Assembly: GCA_029252625.1 (NCBI GenBank)
Contig: JAQXBA010000119.1
Coordinates: 1 to 49,896 of the forward strand
Direction of reading: 5' to 3'
DNA from: Opitutia bacterium
GTDB lineage: Bacteria; Verrucomicrobiota; Verrucomicrobiia; Opitutales; Coraliomargaritaceae
Length of the DNA: 49,896 bases
A program made the translations under genes and the position numbers. The notes beneath the pieces were generated by a model. That model was given only the letters and a program-made list of their open reading frames with translations, searched no databases and was not told where the DNA came from. This document shows positions 9,997 to 19,269 of the stretch, in pieces. Position 1 is the stretch's first letter; each line of letters starts with the position of its first letter.

Positions 9997-11625
9997 TTAT
10001 TGTGCTGCTTGGTTGTTTCGTGAGGCGAATCCGCGGAGTCCGATGACTGCGAGGATCACTAGGCCTGCGATGCCGATCATGCCTGGAGTGCCCTTGTTGC
10101 TGAGTGCCCAGATGGAGGCAAAGGTCGCCACGCCTGCTGAGATGGCCATGAGTGTGTTGATGAGGATGCGGTTCTTGGGTAAATTGTCGCCCAGTGCCGA
10201 CTTGGAGTTCATCAGGAGTAGAAATGCGAGATAAGCAATCGGCAGCAGGGTGGTGGCAATTACTGACGCAGGGATGGCCATGGCGGCCTTGGCATCACCG
10301 CTCCAGAGGTAGGGGGAGAAGAAACCCGCGATGGCAGGCATGGATGCACCGATGATGAAGATTTTAGCATTACCTACTTTGTTGAATGCTTCGCTGATCG
10401 CGTAGCCATTCATCATCATGTGCACGAGCAATGTTGAGATGGCCATCGCGAGCACGCCGATGCCAAAAAGCGTCTGTGCATGTTTACCGAGGAAGGGCTC
10501 CAGAGATTGAGCGAGATTAACTGAGTCCCGGTTGGAGAGCATCGCGGCGAGTTGTTTCTCTGCGAGTGGAGCAGATGCACGTGTCGCGCTCTTGGCGGTG
10601 TCGTCGAGTGTGATGAATGCCTCGTTGTGTGAGACTAAGCTGCCATCCAGCACTTTGTAGTAGGCCTGTTCCATTTCAGGAAAGGGTGTGCCGTCTGCAG
10701 TTAGGACATCGGCGTATTTGGCATGGAAGGAGGCCGCAGATGCAATGACGAGTGCGGACGCTCCTAAAATGAATGGTACGAACAGTCCTAATACGAGATC
10801 GAAGCGAGAGAGTTCGCGGTGTGCTTTGCCCCAGCCTTTTTTCTTAAGGCTGTAAGGGAGCAGGAAGGTCATGTTAATGCCGACGGCGGTGCCAAAGGCG
10901 GCAATGATTTTACCACGCTGCTCTGAAGTGACATACTCTGTCCAGTAGGCGGCTCGATCACCTGTCGTCGCGATGGCGGCTGCGATTTGATCGGTCGGTC
11001 TGAAGAGCGCTGAAAAATCAGGGATGAGACCGGCAATGAGACTGCCCCATGGAACGGCACCATTTTTTATGAGGGTCATGACGACCGCCATGAAGGCGAG
11101 GACGATGATCGCGACCAAGCCTTTGAGTAAATTATCGATGATTCGGGAGGCCCTGTCGTTTTTCTGTGAGAGCGCGATTAGTGAGAGTGCGATTACAAAT
11201 AGAGAAGCAGTGATTACGTAGGGGCCAGGCGTGAACCCTAGATTGTCTTCTAACGCACCACGGCCGAGTGAGAATTGTGCGGCGCAAAATACGGTATCGG
11301 CAATCACCGTTGCGATCAGCCAACTCCACGCGAGCGTTGGAGAGACCTTTTTTTGCATGACTCGGAACGGGCGTTCTTCGCAGGAGAGCGTGACGTAGGA
11401 AATGGCTCCGAGCATGATGATACCGCAGAGCATCGCCAGGGGCTGTAGCCAGAGGAATTCGTATCCGCCAATAATGCCGAGGTAGAGCGCGCCGACGAGT
11501 GAGCCACCGCCTAAGGTGACAGCCGCTTGCACCCAGCCGGGGCCGGTCATTTTATTGTAACCAGCCAGTTTGCCGAGGAAACCCCGGCTTTGGATGGATT
11601 GGATCTGTTCGATGTTATTTTGCAT
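9997..11625 (-). CDS. Nramp-related membrane transporter lacking the metal-site motifs
   Basis: The 542-residue protein has about eleven hydrophobic helices and opens with the Nramp-like first helix GPGWVQAAVTLGGGSLVG. In true Nramp Mn/Fe carriers this helix contains Asp-Pro-Gly-Asn; here that position is Gly-Gly-Gly-Ser. Around the sixth helix the family Met-Pro-His is replaced by NMTFLLPYSL. Both metal-coordinating elements are therefore absent. The fold is APC-type, so it can still be a secondary carrier, but probably not for divalent metals. Its position between a Gfo/Idh/MocA oxidoreductase and a phosphodiesterase in a sugar locus makes a small organic substrate plausible. A long insert near residues 295-365 (between helices) is also unusual. 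Confidence 0.7.
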   Translation of the reverse strand: MQNNIEQIQSIQSRGFLGKLAGYNKMTGPGWVQAAVTLGGGSLVGALYLGIIGGYEFLWLQPLAMLCGIIMLGAISYVTLSCEERPFRVMQKKVSPTLAWSWLIATVIADTVFCAAQFSLGRGALEDNLGFTPGPYVITASLFVIALSLIALSQKNDRASRIIDNLLKGLVAIIVLAFMAVVMTLIKNGAVPWGSLIAGLIPDFSALFRPTDQIAAAIATTGDRAAYWTEYVTSEQRGKIIAAFGTAVGINMTFLLPYSLKKKGWGKAHRELSRFDLVLGLFVPFILGASALVIASAASFHAKYADVLTADGTPFPEMEQAYYKVLDGSLVSHNEAFITLDDTAKSATRASAPLAEKQLAAMLSNRDSVNLAQSLEPFLGKHAQTLFGIGVLAMAISTLLVHMMMNGYAISEAFNKVGNAKIFIIGASMPAIAGFFSPYLWSGDAKAAMAIPASVIATTLLPIAYLAFLLLMNSKSALGDNLPKNRILINTLMAISAGVATFASIWALSNKGTPGMIGIAGLVILAVIGLRGFASRNNQAAQ

Positions 11626-11637
11626 TTGGAGCAGAGG

Positions 11638-13035
11638 CTAGTTGGTGAAAGATTCCTCGTAACGGACGGTGCCATCGACACGGTGATGCTTGAAGGTGAT
11701 TTGATTCAGGGCGCTATCAACATCGACACTGAGAAAACCGCCTTTGACGCGGAGGAAGCGGTGCATCTCACCATAGAACTCTTCGCTATAGCCGGCTGCG
11801 TGTTTGTCAGAGGCTGGGCCGCAAGAGAACTCACGCAGGCCTGTCTTCGGATCGATGGAGGCGTATTGCCAATGGCGGTCGCCGCAGACCACAGTCATGT
11901 TTGGCTGCGCAGCGATGAACGCGCGGATCTCGTTTCCTTCGGTGGCGAATGCGGCATTGGAGTGATTATCATTCTTGCCTTTTAAGCGGTCGGGGCCGAC
12001 CACAGGTGTCGAACTGAGTAGGACCTTAAAGGTCGCATCGGATGCCTGCACGGTGTCGAAAAACCACTGCTTTTGTTCAGCTCCCCAGATGGTTTTGTCC
12101 GGGCCGTCGGGCATATTGTTGGGGCTGCGGAAGTCACGGCCTTCGACCAGCCAGATCTGTAGATCCTTACCCCAGCGGATGGTGCGGTAGGTCTTTTCAC
12201 CCATCGGCACTTGCTCGCGGAAGGTGGCGAGGCCTTGTTCCCAAGTCAGGTCAAAGTAGTTCTGACCTGGCCATGCGTCGTCTTTGAGCGTGTCGTGGTC
12301 ATCTTTAATGAAGTAGCTGCTGACTTGTTTGTGAAAAGTGCGCAAGTAAGGGGTGGAGTAAATGCGGTTCCATTTGAGTCGGGCTAGCTCCAGGTTTTTC
12401 CCGAAGGGGCCGGGCTTATCGTAGTATTCGATATCGCCAGTATGGACAAAGAAATCGGGATTCAGCGCGAGCATTTGAGGGTAGATCTTGTGCCCATTTT
12501 CAGGGTCGTCACGGCGTGGGTAATCGCCACAGGTGGTCACGACGAAACGGATGTCACGGGCTTGATCCTTTTTAGGCGCAGTGCGAAAGCCGCCTTCGAG
12601 GCGACAGTCTGCATCGTTGTTTTTACCTTCGATCAGTAGTGAGTATGCGGTTGCTGGTTCTAAGTCTTTGAGCTGGAACTGATGAATGTAGTCATTTTTC
12701 GGAGACACAGACTCCCATATTGTCGAACGTTTTTTTGATTCTTCTGCCGTGGGCCAATACGTGACCTTCACTTTACCTCCGGTGCCGATGACACTGTCTT
12801 GCATGATACTGAGATCCGGGTATTGGGGTTGTTTCTGCGCGTTTTTTGTCGGGTCAAAGGCTGTGCCTTCGCTATTTCGATCAGGGTTAGCTGTCAGACG
12901 TGTCCAAACAATGGCAGAGTCGGAGTCGACTTCGCCGACTTTGATGCCATTTGCCATATGCACATCGGCATGGAGACTGAGGAGTGGGGCGCACAGTAGA
13001 CAGCAGGCTGCACACAATTTGTTGAGAGAGTTCAT
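11638..13035 (-). CDS. PhoD-like secreted alkaline phosphatase/phosphodiesterase
   Basis: I start at the ATG at 13035 (465 residues), which opens a Sec signal peptide (NKLCAACCLLCAPLLSLHA); an upstream TTG would overlap the neighbouring gene. An N-terminal fibronectin-like domain (~25-155, VGEVDSDSAIVWTRL) precedes the metallophosphatase domain. That domain has VTTCGDYPRRD, FFVHTGDIEYYD, IKDDHDTLKDD and GDRHWQYAS, the expected metal ligands of the PhoD/PhoX-independent calcineurin-like group. It probably cleaves phosphate di- or monoesters in the periplasm; the reason for its presence in a sugar locus may be a phosphorylated or teichoic-like substrate. It follows the DUF1080 gene by 14 bases. 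Confidence 0.85.
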   Translation of the reverse strand: MNSLNKLCAACCLLCAPLLSLHADVHMANGIKVGEVDSDSAIVWTRLTANPDRNSEGTAFDPTKNAQKQPQYPDLSIMQDSVIGTGGKVKVTYWPTAEESKKRSTIWESVSPKNDYIHQFQLKDLEPATAYSLLIEGKNNDADCRLEGGFRTAPKKDQARDIRFVVTTCGDYPRRDDPENGHKIYPQMLALNPDFFVHTGDIEYYDKPGPFGKNLELARLKWNRIYSTPYLRTFHKQVSSYFIKDDHDTLKDDAWPGQNYFDLTWEQGLATFREQVPMGEKTYRTIRWGKDLQIWLVEGRDFRSPNNMPDGPDKTIWGAEQKQWFFDTVQASDATFKVLLSSTPVVGPDRLKGKNDNHSNAAFATEGNEIRAFIAAQPNMTVVCGDRHWQYASIDPKTGLREFSCGPASDKHAAGYSEEFYGEMHRFLRVKGGFLSVDVDSALNQITFKHHRVDGTVRYEESFTN

Positions 13036-13049
13036 TTTACCGAGAAGGA

Positions 13050-14318
13050 TTAAAGTTCGCGAATCTGGACGTTCTGGAACCAAACCTCGTCGTCGTGATC
13101 TTGCAAGAGGATGGGGCCGGTCCAGCCGCCGAAGCCTTCGTGTTTCTTGTATTTACTGTTTTGGAATTTTTTATTCCACTCTTTGGTTCCGTATTCAAGT
13201 TCGACAACTTTTTGGCCGTTGAGCCAATGCTCGATGTGATTGCCTTTGGCGACAATGCGAGCGTGGTTCCATTCGCCGACAGCTTGTATTGGTTTGTTGT
13301 CGGGAGCCGCGACCAGCTCGTACAGTGAGCCCGCACGGTGAGTCGGATTCTTGCTGTCCTGATGCTTGTCATCGTCAAGAATCTGATATTCGAGCCCGAG
13401 GCGACCTCGGGTTCGGTATTTGACGCCGGAGTTGCCGGCTGCGGAGATTTTCCAGCCGAAGCGCAGTTCGAAGTTTTTGTAATGCGTGCGGGTGATGATG
13501 TCGCCAGAACGTTTTCCGCTGCGATGAATGATGCCGTTTTCAATCGACCAGCCTTCGCTGACGGCTTGCCCTTTGATGTTGGTCCAGTCGGAAAAGTCGC
13601 CGGAGGCAAACAGAGAGATCCATTCGCTTGAGCTGGAGCAGGCTACGGTGCTCTCGTCCGTAAGTTCCATAATCCTTACATTACGAAAGCGGTAGATCTG
13701 GCCTTTTTCGCCATGGTGCTGAAGTCCGATGTATCCCTTGGCATCTTTTTGGTCATAAATGTCTGTCGTCGTGACGCCATTAATAGAGATCTTTATATGG
13801 TCGCCGCGGCATTCGATACGATACTTGTTCCAGCCATAACGCTTGAAGCAGTCGCCGGCGCGTTTGCGAAATGCCGCGATGGACTGCTGCTTTGCCTCGG
13901 TGGAATTTGCGTGATCGCGGTTCGGAGAAATAAACCAACCGCGACGTCCCTCATCGTAGAGGCCGCCGGACCATTTTCTGTCGGATGGGTCGACTTCTGC
14001 CTGATAACCGAACATCTTGTTCCTTAACTTGTGGCTTCGGAATAGAAAGCCTGAATTGCATTTACCCTCAGGCATTTTGACTTCTACTTCGAAGATGAAA
14101 TCCGAATATTCCTTTACGGTGGAAAGGAACCACTTGGACTTATCCGTGGTGAGGTGAATTTCTCCATTTACGATTTCAACCTTCCCCCAGTCGTAAGGAT
14201 TCTCCCAGTGTGCCAGGTCTGTGCCGTTAAAGAGCTCCGTCCACTCGGCTGCGATTGATGTGCTGGCTGGCAGCAGTGCTGCCGTCAGGATACTAATCCA
14301 GTATTTTATATTTCGCAT
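13050..14318 (-). CDS. Secreted protein with two DUF1080 (3-keto-disaccharide hydrolase-type) domains
   Basis: The 422-residue product has a Sec signal (ISILTAALLPASTSIAA) and two tandem DUF1080 concanavalin-like beta-sandwich domains. Domain 1 (~25-215) starts WTELFNGTDLAHWENP and ends YRFRNVRIMEL; domain 2 (~233-422) starts WISLFASGDFSDWTN and ends VWFQNVQIREL. Each carries the typical NSGFLFR / NSGVKYR strand. DUF1080 enzymes hydrolyse or eliminate at 3-keto-glycosides produced by Gfo/Idh/MocA dehydrogenases in the periplasm. The neighbouring oxidoreductase (14353-15786) is the natural partner. Whether both domains are catalytic is unknown. Confidence 0.88.
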   Translation of the reverse strand: MRNIKYWISILTAALLPASTSIAAEWTELFNGTDLAHWENPYDWGKVEIVNGEIHLTTDKSKWFLSTVKEYSDFIFEVEVKMPEGKCNSGFLFRSHKLRNKMFGYQAEVDPSDRKWSGGLYDEGRRGWFISPNRDHANSTEAKQQSIAAFRKRAGDCFKRYGWNKYRIECRGDHIKISINGVTTTDIYDQKDAKGYIGLQHHGEKGQIYRFRNVRIMELTDESTVACSSSSEWISLFASGDFSDWTNIKGQAVSEGWSIENGIIHRSGKRSGDIITRTHYKNFELRFGWKISAAGNSGVKYRTRGRLGLEYQILDDDKHQDSKNPTHRAGSLYELVAAPDNKPIQAVGEWNHARIVAKGNHIEHWLNGQKVVELEYGTKEWNKKFQNSKYKKHEGFGGWTGPILLQDHDDEVWFQNVQIREL

Positions 14319-14352
14319 TGTGTATTTGATTTTTGGATGCGTAATCGCTGAG

Positions 14353-15786
14353 TTACAGTGCGTAGAACTCTTCCCAGCCCTTGCGAGGCGCGGGATCGAG
14401 CAGCGCTAGTGCGACTTTATTGTTGGTGATTTGCTTCTTGTTGATGTCGAATTCCAGTTCGCCGCCAATGCGTTGGGAGATGACTCCGAGGTTGAACACC
14501 TGTGTGAGCGGACCGCTGACGCTGAAGGGTGAACGTGCTTCTTCTTCGCCCTTACAGGCGAGTAGGAAGTTGGCGTAGTGGTTGGAATTCTTTTGTGGGA
14601 ACTTTGGCAGCGATTTGCGCATGTCCATGTATTTAGCCTTCGGCACAATGGTTAGCGGACTGGCGTGAGTGCCGCCTTGGAAGACGAGTTCCTTGGAGTA
14701 GAGCACCTTTCCTGCGCGGTTGAGGGTGGTGGGGCCGTGCGTAACTTCACCGGTTTCTGAGTTGGTGATTGGTTCGCTATATTCTGTTTCGAGCTGTGGC
14801 TTGTTATTCACGCCATCAAACCAAGTTACTTCGCAGGCAGGCAGATCGGGGCCACGCTCGGGGAAGTCAAAACGAATCGTGGAGGCGTCGGGGTAGATCA
14901 GGTCGCTGTGGTTGATGCCGACACGGTCGACTGCGGTGACCTTTGTGGGCATTCCGAGTTCGAGGAACTCGTGGCAGGTGTCGAGGATGTGTGGTCCCCA
15001 GTCGCCGAAGCAACCTGAGCCGTAGTCATACCAACTACGCCACTCGGCGGGATGCAGCCTTTTGCTGTAAGGGTGTGGTTGTGCGACGGTATCCATCCAC
15101 TGTTCCCAGTTGACGCCATCGGGCAGTGGTTCGCTCGGGTAGGCTGTGGTGCTGCTGCCCCAGCCATGCCATCGGCGCGGCTTATTCATGTGGGCGGTGA
15201 TACGGGTGATGTCTTTAATGATGCCGGCCTCGCGCCATGCTTTGAATTGAAAGTAGTTGGCGCCGGAGTGTCCCTGGTTGCCCATCTGTGTGGCAAGATT
15301 TGAGTGTTTAGCCGCCATGCGAATGAGTCGTTCCGTCTGTCCGAAGGTGTGGGCGAGCGGTTTCTCGACATACACGTGCTTGCCCAGAGACATTGCCAGC
15401 ATGGTAGCGGCAAAGTGCGAGTGGTCGGGGGTGGCGATGAGGACGGCGTCGATCTCGTCGGCCATCGCATCGAACATCTTACGAAAGTCGGTGAAGGTGC
15501 GGGCGTGTGCATGTGCTAGTAGGGAAGCTTGTGTGTGCTTGCCTTTCAGGTCGACATCGCAGAGTGCGACGACGTTGCAGTGCCCTGAGGCGAATAAGGT
15601 TCTAAGGTCGTTGCCGCCTTGATTGCCGATGCCGATGACGGCGAGATTGACCTTTTCGCTCGGAGCCAAGCCAGTGGAGGATTGGTTGCCGAGGGCAATG
15701 TATGAGGGCAAGATCGTCAGCGCACCGAAGGCGGCGGATGATTTAAGGAAGTCGCGGCGAGAGGTGTGAGGTTTTTTGTGGGGCAT
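14353..15786 (-). CDS. Tat-exported Gfo/Idh/MocA family oxidoreductase
   Basis: The ATG at 15786 gives 477 residues and a twin-arginine signal MPHKKPHTSRRDFLKSSA; an upstream in-frame GTG adds only six residues. Key segments are LAVIGIGNQGGND (dinucleotide binding), IATPDHSHF, VYVEKPLAHT with the EKP lysine and GCFGDWGPHILDTCHEF with the catalytic Asp/His helix. The long form with extra C-terminal strands is the exported class found with DUF1080 proteins. It is first in the minus-strand transcript and its upstream region is shared with the divergent ROK repressor, so it is probably under ROK control. Confidence 0.88.
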   Translation of the reverse strand: MPHKKPHTSRRDFLKSSAAFGALTILPSYIALGNQSSTGLAPSEKVNLAVIGIGNQGGNDLRTLFASGHCNVVALCDVDLKGKHTQASLLAHAHARTFTDFRKMFDAMADEIDAVLIATPDHSHFAATMLAMSLGKHVYVEKPLAHTFGQTERLIRMAAKHSNLATQMGNQGHSGANYFQFKAWREAGIIKDITRITAHMNKPRRWHGWGSSTTAYPSEPLPDGVNWEQWMDTVAQPHPYSKRLHPAEWRSWYDYGSGCFGDWGPHILDTCHEFLELGMPTKVTAVDRVGINHSDLIYPDASTIRFDFPERGPDLPACEVTWFDGVNNKPQLETEYSEPITNSETGEVTHGPTTLNRAGKVLYSKELVFQGGTHASPLTIVPKAKYMDMRKSLPKFPQKNSNHYANFLLACKGEEEARSPFSVSGPLTQVFNLGVISQRIGGELEFDINKKQITNNKVALALLDPAPRKGWEEFYAL

Positions 15787-15801
15787 AATTATATGTGCAT
15801 T

Positions 15802-15846
15802 CACTACAAGTAGTGTTCCAGTGAAATTAAATGTTTAATCAGTGAA
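15802..15846. promoter_or_regulatory. Operator cluster between Gfo/Idh/MocA gene and ROK regulator
   Basis: Within 45 bases lie an inverted repeat CACTA-caag-TAGTG (15802-15815), an AT-rich inverted repeat ATTAAA-TG-TTTAAT (15826-15839) and two direct CAGTGAA copies exactly 21 bases apart (15819-15825, 15840-15846). NagC/Mlc-type ROK repressors use AT-rich palindromes of this kind, so autoregulation and control of the divergent operon are likely. Confidence 0.5.
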
Positions 15847-15904
15847 CAAACAAAATTGGATTTCAGGCTTTAGCAATTGAAAAAAGCTGTCTTGTTTATG
15901 GAAT

Positions 15905-17092
15905 ATGTCCAATCAGCAAAAATATGACCGTGGTGATATTCGTCGTTTAAATGCGGTCAGTGTATTGAATCAGTTAAGGGTGCACGGAACGCTTTCGCGC
16001 GCGAATATTGCAACCGAGCTGGGGCTGACGCGTGCGACGGTGTCGAGTATTGTTGCGGATTTAATTACGGCTTCGTTAGTTTTGGAAACGGAGTATGCGG
16101 GGGGGGCTGCGGGGCGTCCGGGGCTTTTATTGGAATTGAATCCGGATTGCGGCTGTATGATTGCGCTGGAGATTGATTTGGATCGTATCTCGCTATTGTT
16201 GACGAATGCGGGGCAGGAATCGCTGTGGCGTCAAGCAGTTCAACTTGAGGCCGAGGCGAGTGCGGATGCCACGTTAGCGAGGGCAGCGGAGTTGGTGGAG
16301 CAGGCACTTGAACGTGGTCGCCGAAAGGATTTGCCTTGTCTCGGCATCAGCGTGGCGTGGGCGGGTTTGGTGAACCATTCCGATGGTCGATTGGCTTACG
16401 GGCCGACGTCCGGTTGGTCGCAGATCCCCCTCAAGGCGGATTGGGAGGCCCGCTTTAAAGTGCCCGTCACTGTAGAGAATGAGGCGCATGCAGCTGCGAT
16501 CGGCATGCATCACTTCGGTCCTAGGCCCGGCGTGCGAAACTTAATTTATCTAAGCTTAGGTGTTGGCCTCGGTGCTGGGGTCTATGTGGATGGATCGTTG
16601 TTGCGTGGCAAGTTCGGCTATTCCGGACAGGTGGGGCATACTCATTTTGCAGAGAATGGCATTACTTGTAGTTGTGGGAAGCAGGGCTGCTGGGTGACGG
16701 AGATCAGCCTGCCGGCTTTACTGCGAAAACTTGCAGCAGCTGGGGTGGAATTACCAAGGGGGAATGGTTCTGAATTGGATGTGCTGGACGCGCTGTATCA
16801 GTTGGCGCAGGCGGGGGATGCTCCCGTGTTGGAAGTGTTGAATGCGGTGGGCCGTCAGATCGGGGAGGGGGCCGCAGCTCTGGTGCAGGCCTTTAATCCC
16901 TCGCAGATTATTTTTGGTGGGCGTATGGGTAAGTTGGTCAAACTGGTGGAGCCGGTCGTTCAATCGGCGTTATTGGAGCACACCTTGCCGTATATGGCAG
17001 AAGCACTCGAAATCGTGGTGAATCAGTCCGACGATGATTCGTTGCTAGGCGGATTGGCGACCGTATTTGATGCGACGATGACCAACCCGTAA
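15905..17092 (+). CDS. ROK family transcriptional repressor (NagC/XylR type)
   Basis: The 395-residue protein has an N-terminal winged helix (RLNAVSVLNQLRVHGTLSRANIATELGLTRATVSSIVADL, given here by position ~14-53) and a C-terminal sugar-kinase-like ROK domain. The latter shows LGISVAWAGLV, VENEAHAAAIG, YLSLGVGLGAGVYVDG and the structural zinc motif CSCGKQGCWVTE. Such regulators release DNA on binding a sugar or sugar phosphate. It is divergent from the Gfo/Idh/MocA-DUF1080-PhoD-Nramp-like operon, with palindromes between, and convergent with the hexuronate operon. The inducer is probably the sugar handled by the neighbouring locus. Confidence 0.9.
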   Translation: MSNQQKYDRGDIRRLNAVSVLNQLRVHGTLSRANIATELGLTRATVSSIVADLITASLVLETEYAGGAAGRPGLLLELNPDCGCMIALEIDLDRISLLLTNAGQESLWRQAVQLEAEASADATLARAAELVEQALERGRRKDLPCLGISVAWAGLVNHSDGRLAYGPTSGWSQIPLKADWEARFKVPVTVENEAHAAAIGMHHFGPRPGVRNLIYLSLGVGLGAGVYVDGSLLRGKFGYSGQVGHTHFAENGITCSCGKQGCWVTEISLPALLRKLAAAGVELPRGNGSELDVLDALYQLAQAGDAPVLEVLNAVGRQIGEGAAALVQAFNPSQIIFGGRMGKLVKLVEPVVQSALLEHTLPYMAEALEIVVNQSDDDSLLGGLATVFDATMTNP

Positions 17093-17102
17093 GGCCGTTC
17101 TC

Positions 17103-18194
17103 TTAGCTTTCAGTCGTAAACTGTTTTAGATCCCATGGGCTCTCGCCGCACTCCCGTGCAATTTCATTGAAGGCATCGATTTCGGCTTCTGAGAACAGAA
17201 GACCTCCGGCTTTGACGACGCGCTTTGCCCATTGTGCTTCGAGCTGACCGGGGAGGAGGCAGTTTTCATTGCCGTGGCCAAGGATGTCTTCAAGTACCGC
17301 TTTGACGTTTTCAGCTTGATTGCGGCCTTGGGCGAATGCTCCGCTATTGATGGCATCTGGATGGATCACTTGAAAGTAAAAGGCGGGTGTGCGCTTTTCG
17401 CCTGCCGGAATCTCACGGCTGCGCAACGTTGGCAGGCTGCCGCCGATGAATGCGCCAACGATTTCGTTAATCAGGCTCAGGCCATAGCCTTTGTGTGCGC
17501 CAAAAGGCATGAGTGCTTTGACTGCATTGGCATCTGTGGTCGGCTGACCCTCGGCATCGACCGCGGCGTTGGCCGGCAAGGAGGTGCCTTCGCGCTGAAA
17601 CTGTTGCACTCGGCCCATCGCAATGACGGAGGTGGCCCAGTCGATGACGATCGGGAAGCCGACGGCATCCGTGGTGGGAAAGCCCCAACTATGTGGATTG
17701 GTTCCGAGAGTGGGAAACTTGCCCATGAAGGGCACGACTTCGGCCAGTGCTGCGGTGCAGTTGGTGTAGGCGATGTAGCCACGTTTGGCGGCTTCCATGA
17801 CGTAGCCGCCGCCCCAGAGATAGTGAAATGCATTGTCGACGGATACCTGACCGATGCCGAATTCATCCGCGAGCTCAATGGCGCGATCAATTGCGTCGTA
17901 GGCCGTCGCTTGGCCTAGTTTTTTATTGGCGTTCCAAATTTCGCTGGCAGCGAATCGAGATTCGACTTTTTCGATATTGGCACCCGGGGTGCAGCCATCG
18001 GCGGCGCTGCCAAATAGGTGGTCGAGGTGGAGGGCTTTGATTGCGTTGTGTGTGCGGATGCCGTGATGAGAGGCGAGCTCAGAAAAGCGTGCGGCTTGTG
18101 TGGATTCGTCATCAGTGTATCCACGATTTTGATACGATTTTTTGACGAGTGCATTGTGCTGCTCTGCAGGGACGATGTAGAATGTTTCTTTCAT
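17103..18194 (-). CDS. Ldh2/malate dehydrogenase-type NAD(P)-dependent oxidoreductase
   Basis: The 363-residue protein belongs to the malate / L-lactate / ureidoglycolate dehydrogenase family (Ldh_2, YjmC-like), which has its own non-Rossmann fold. The catalytic HHGIRTHN lies at residues 43-50; TNPHSWGFP and the FGAHKGYGLSL loop are typical cofactor and substrate elements. YjmC-type members occur in hexuronate operons of Bacillus and reduce or oxidise 2-keto acids. It is the last gene of the uronate operon, separated from the preceding dehydrogenase by a 93-base AT-rich spacer. The precise substrate is not known. Confidence 0.85.
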   Translation of the reverse strand: MKETFYIVPAEQHNALVKKSYQNRGYTDDESTQAARFSELASHHGIRTHNAIKALHLDHLFGSAADGCTPGANIEKVESRFAASEIWNANKKLGQATAYDAIDRAIELADEFGIGQVSVDNAFHYLWGGGYVMEAAKRGYIAYTNCTAALAEVVPFMGKFPTLGTNPHSWGFPTTDAVGFPIVIDWATSVIAMGRVQQFQREGTSLPANAAVDAEGQPTTDANAVKALMPFGAHKGYGLSLINEIVGAFIGGSLPTLRSREIPAGEKRTPAFYFQVIHPDAINSGAFAQGRNQAENVKAVLEDILGHGNENCLLPGQLEAQWAKRVVKAGGLLFSEAEIDAFNEIARECGESPWDLKQFTTES

Positions 18195-18287
18195 ATTTGG
18201 AGAATTATAAATTAAAAATCAGGAATTAGAGATTACGAATCAGGAATTGGAAATTCACTTTCCTAATTCCTAATTCTCAATTCTTAA
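18195..18287. repeat. Spacer made of short degenerate AATTC-type repeats
   Basis: The 93-base spacer contains repeated GAATTAGA/GGAATTGG/CTAATTCC-type words on both strands, which can fold into an imperfect long hairpin (the half before ~18255 is roughly the complement of the half after it). No coding potential is seen. A comparable TCAAATCTCAGGTTTCAAG-type repeat lies at about 1990-2015. Confidence 0.4.
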
Positions 18288-19265
18288 TTAGAGCATCGCG
18301 ACAGGTGGCTCGACGTCGTTCACCTGTGCCAAGGCTTTTTCGCCTTTGAGCAAGTTGACTAAGTTTTGAGTGGCCATGCCTGCTTGGCGTTGGACGCTCT
18401 CGAAAGTGCGGGAGCCAACGTGCGGGGTGATGATGCAGTTCTTTGCGCCGAGTAGCGGGTGGTCTGCGGCAGGCGGTTCTTGGTCGAGCACATCTGCGCC
18501 ATAGCCACCGAGCTTGCCGCTTTCGAGTGCGGCAGCGATGTCGCTTGTATCAGCGAGTTCACCACGACCACAGTTGATCAGTGTCGCGCCATTTTTCATG
18601 TTCTTGATGGTCGCTTCGCAAATCATATCACGGGTCTCTTCTGTGAGATTTGTGTGTAGCGAGACGATGTCGCTGGCGCGTAGTAGCTGTGTGACGCCGT
18701 CGGCACGTTCGATGTTGTGCTCTTTGGCGAAGTCTTCAGGCCAATAGAGATCGTAGCCAATGCATTTCATACCAAACGCATTGGCGCGGATGGCGACTTC
18801 GCGGCCGATACGACCGAGGCCGATGATACCGATGGTCTTGCCCATGATCTCGTGGCCAGTCATGCGCTTCCAACCACCTGCGGCAGTAGCGTTGGCTTGC
18901 TCCATCAGATTTTTGTTCAACGCCAAGATCAGCATGAAGACATGCTCGGAGACGGTCGTGTGGTTCACCCCCGGGCAGAAGCTGACGGGGATATTCTTCT
19001 CCGTCGCGTAGGCCACGTCGATCTTGTCCACGCCAATCCCATATTTGGCGATGACCTTAAGCTTCGGCAGGGATTTCTCGATCACCGCTTGAGTGATCTC
19101 GTCGTCGCCGCAGAGGAAGGCGTCGAAGTCGCCGGAAAGCTCGAGCATCTGCGCCTCGGACAGTGGACCGCGCTCGCGCACGACTTCCGCGCCGGTGCTT
19201 TCGAGGAGTGCGTGGTGATCGCCGGGGCAATCTTGGTAGGAAGTAGTGGTGAGGAGAATTTTCAT
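18288..19265 (-). CDS. D-isomer-specific 2-hydroxyacid dehydrogenase (phosphoglycerate-dehydrogenase-like)
   Basis: The ATG at 19265 (325 residues, MKILLTTTSYQD) is the start; the longer frame would run into uxaC. The NAD-binding motif GLGRIG is at 149-154, and the catalytic triad is Arg234 (NCGRGE), Glu263 (DQEPP) and His282 (TPHVG). No C-terminal ACT/regulatory domain is present, so it is the short form. In a uronate operon it may act on a glyoxylate-, hydroxypyruvate- or keto-uronate-like compound rather than in serine synthesis; this is inference from context. It begins four bases after the uxaC stop. Confidence 0.88.
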   Translation of the reverse strand: MKILLTTTSYQDCPGDHHALLESTGAEVVRERGPLSEAQMLELSGDFDAFLCGDDEITQAVIEKSLPKLKVIAKYGIGVDKIDVAYATEKNIPVSFCPGVNHTTVSEHVFMLILALNKNLMEQANATAAGGWKRMTGHEIMGKTIGIIGLGRIGREVAIRANAFGMKCIGYDLYWPEDFAKEHNIERADGVTQLLRASDIVSLHTNLTEETRDMICEATIKNMKNGATLINCGRGELADTSDIAAALESGKLGGYGADVLDQEPPAADHPLLGAKNCIITPHVGSRTFESVQRQAGMATQNLVNLLKGEKALAQVNDVEPPVAML

Positions 19266-19269
19266 GGTC

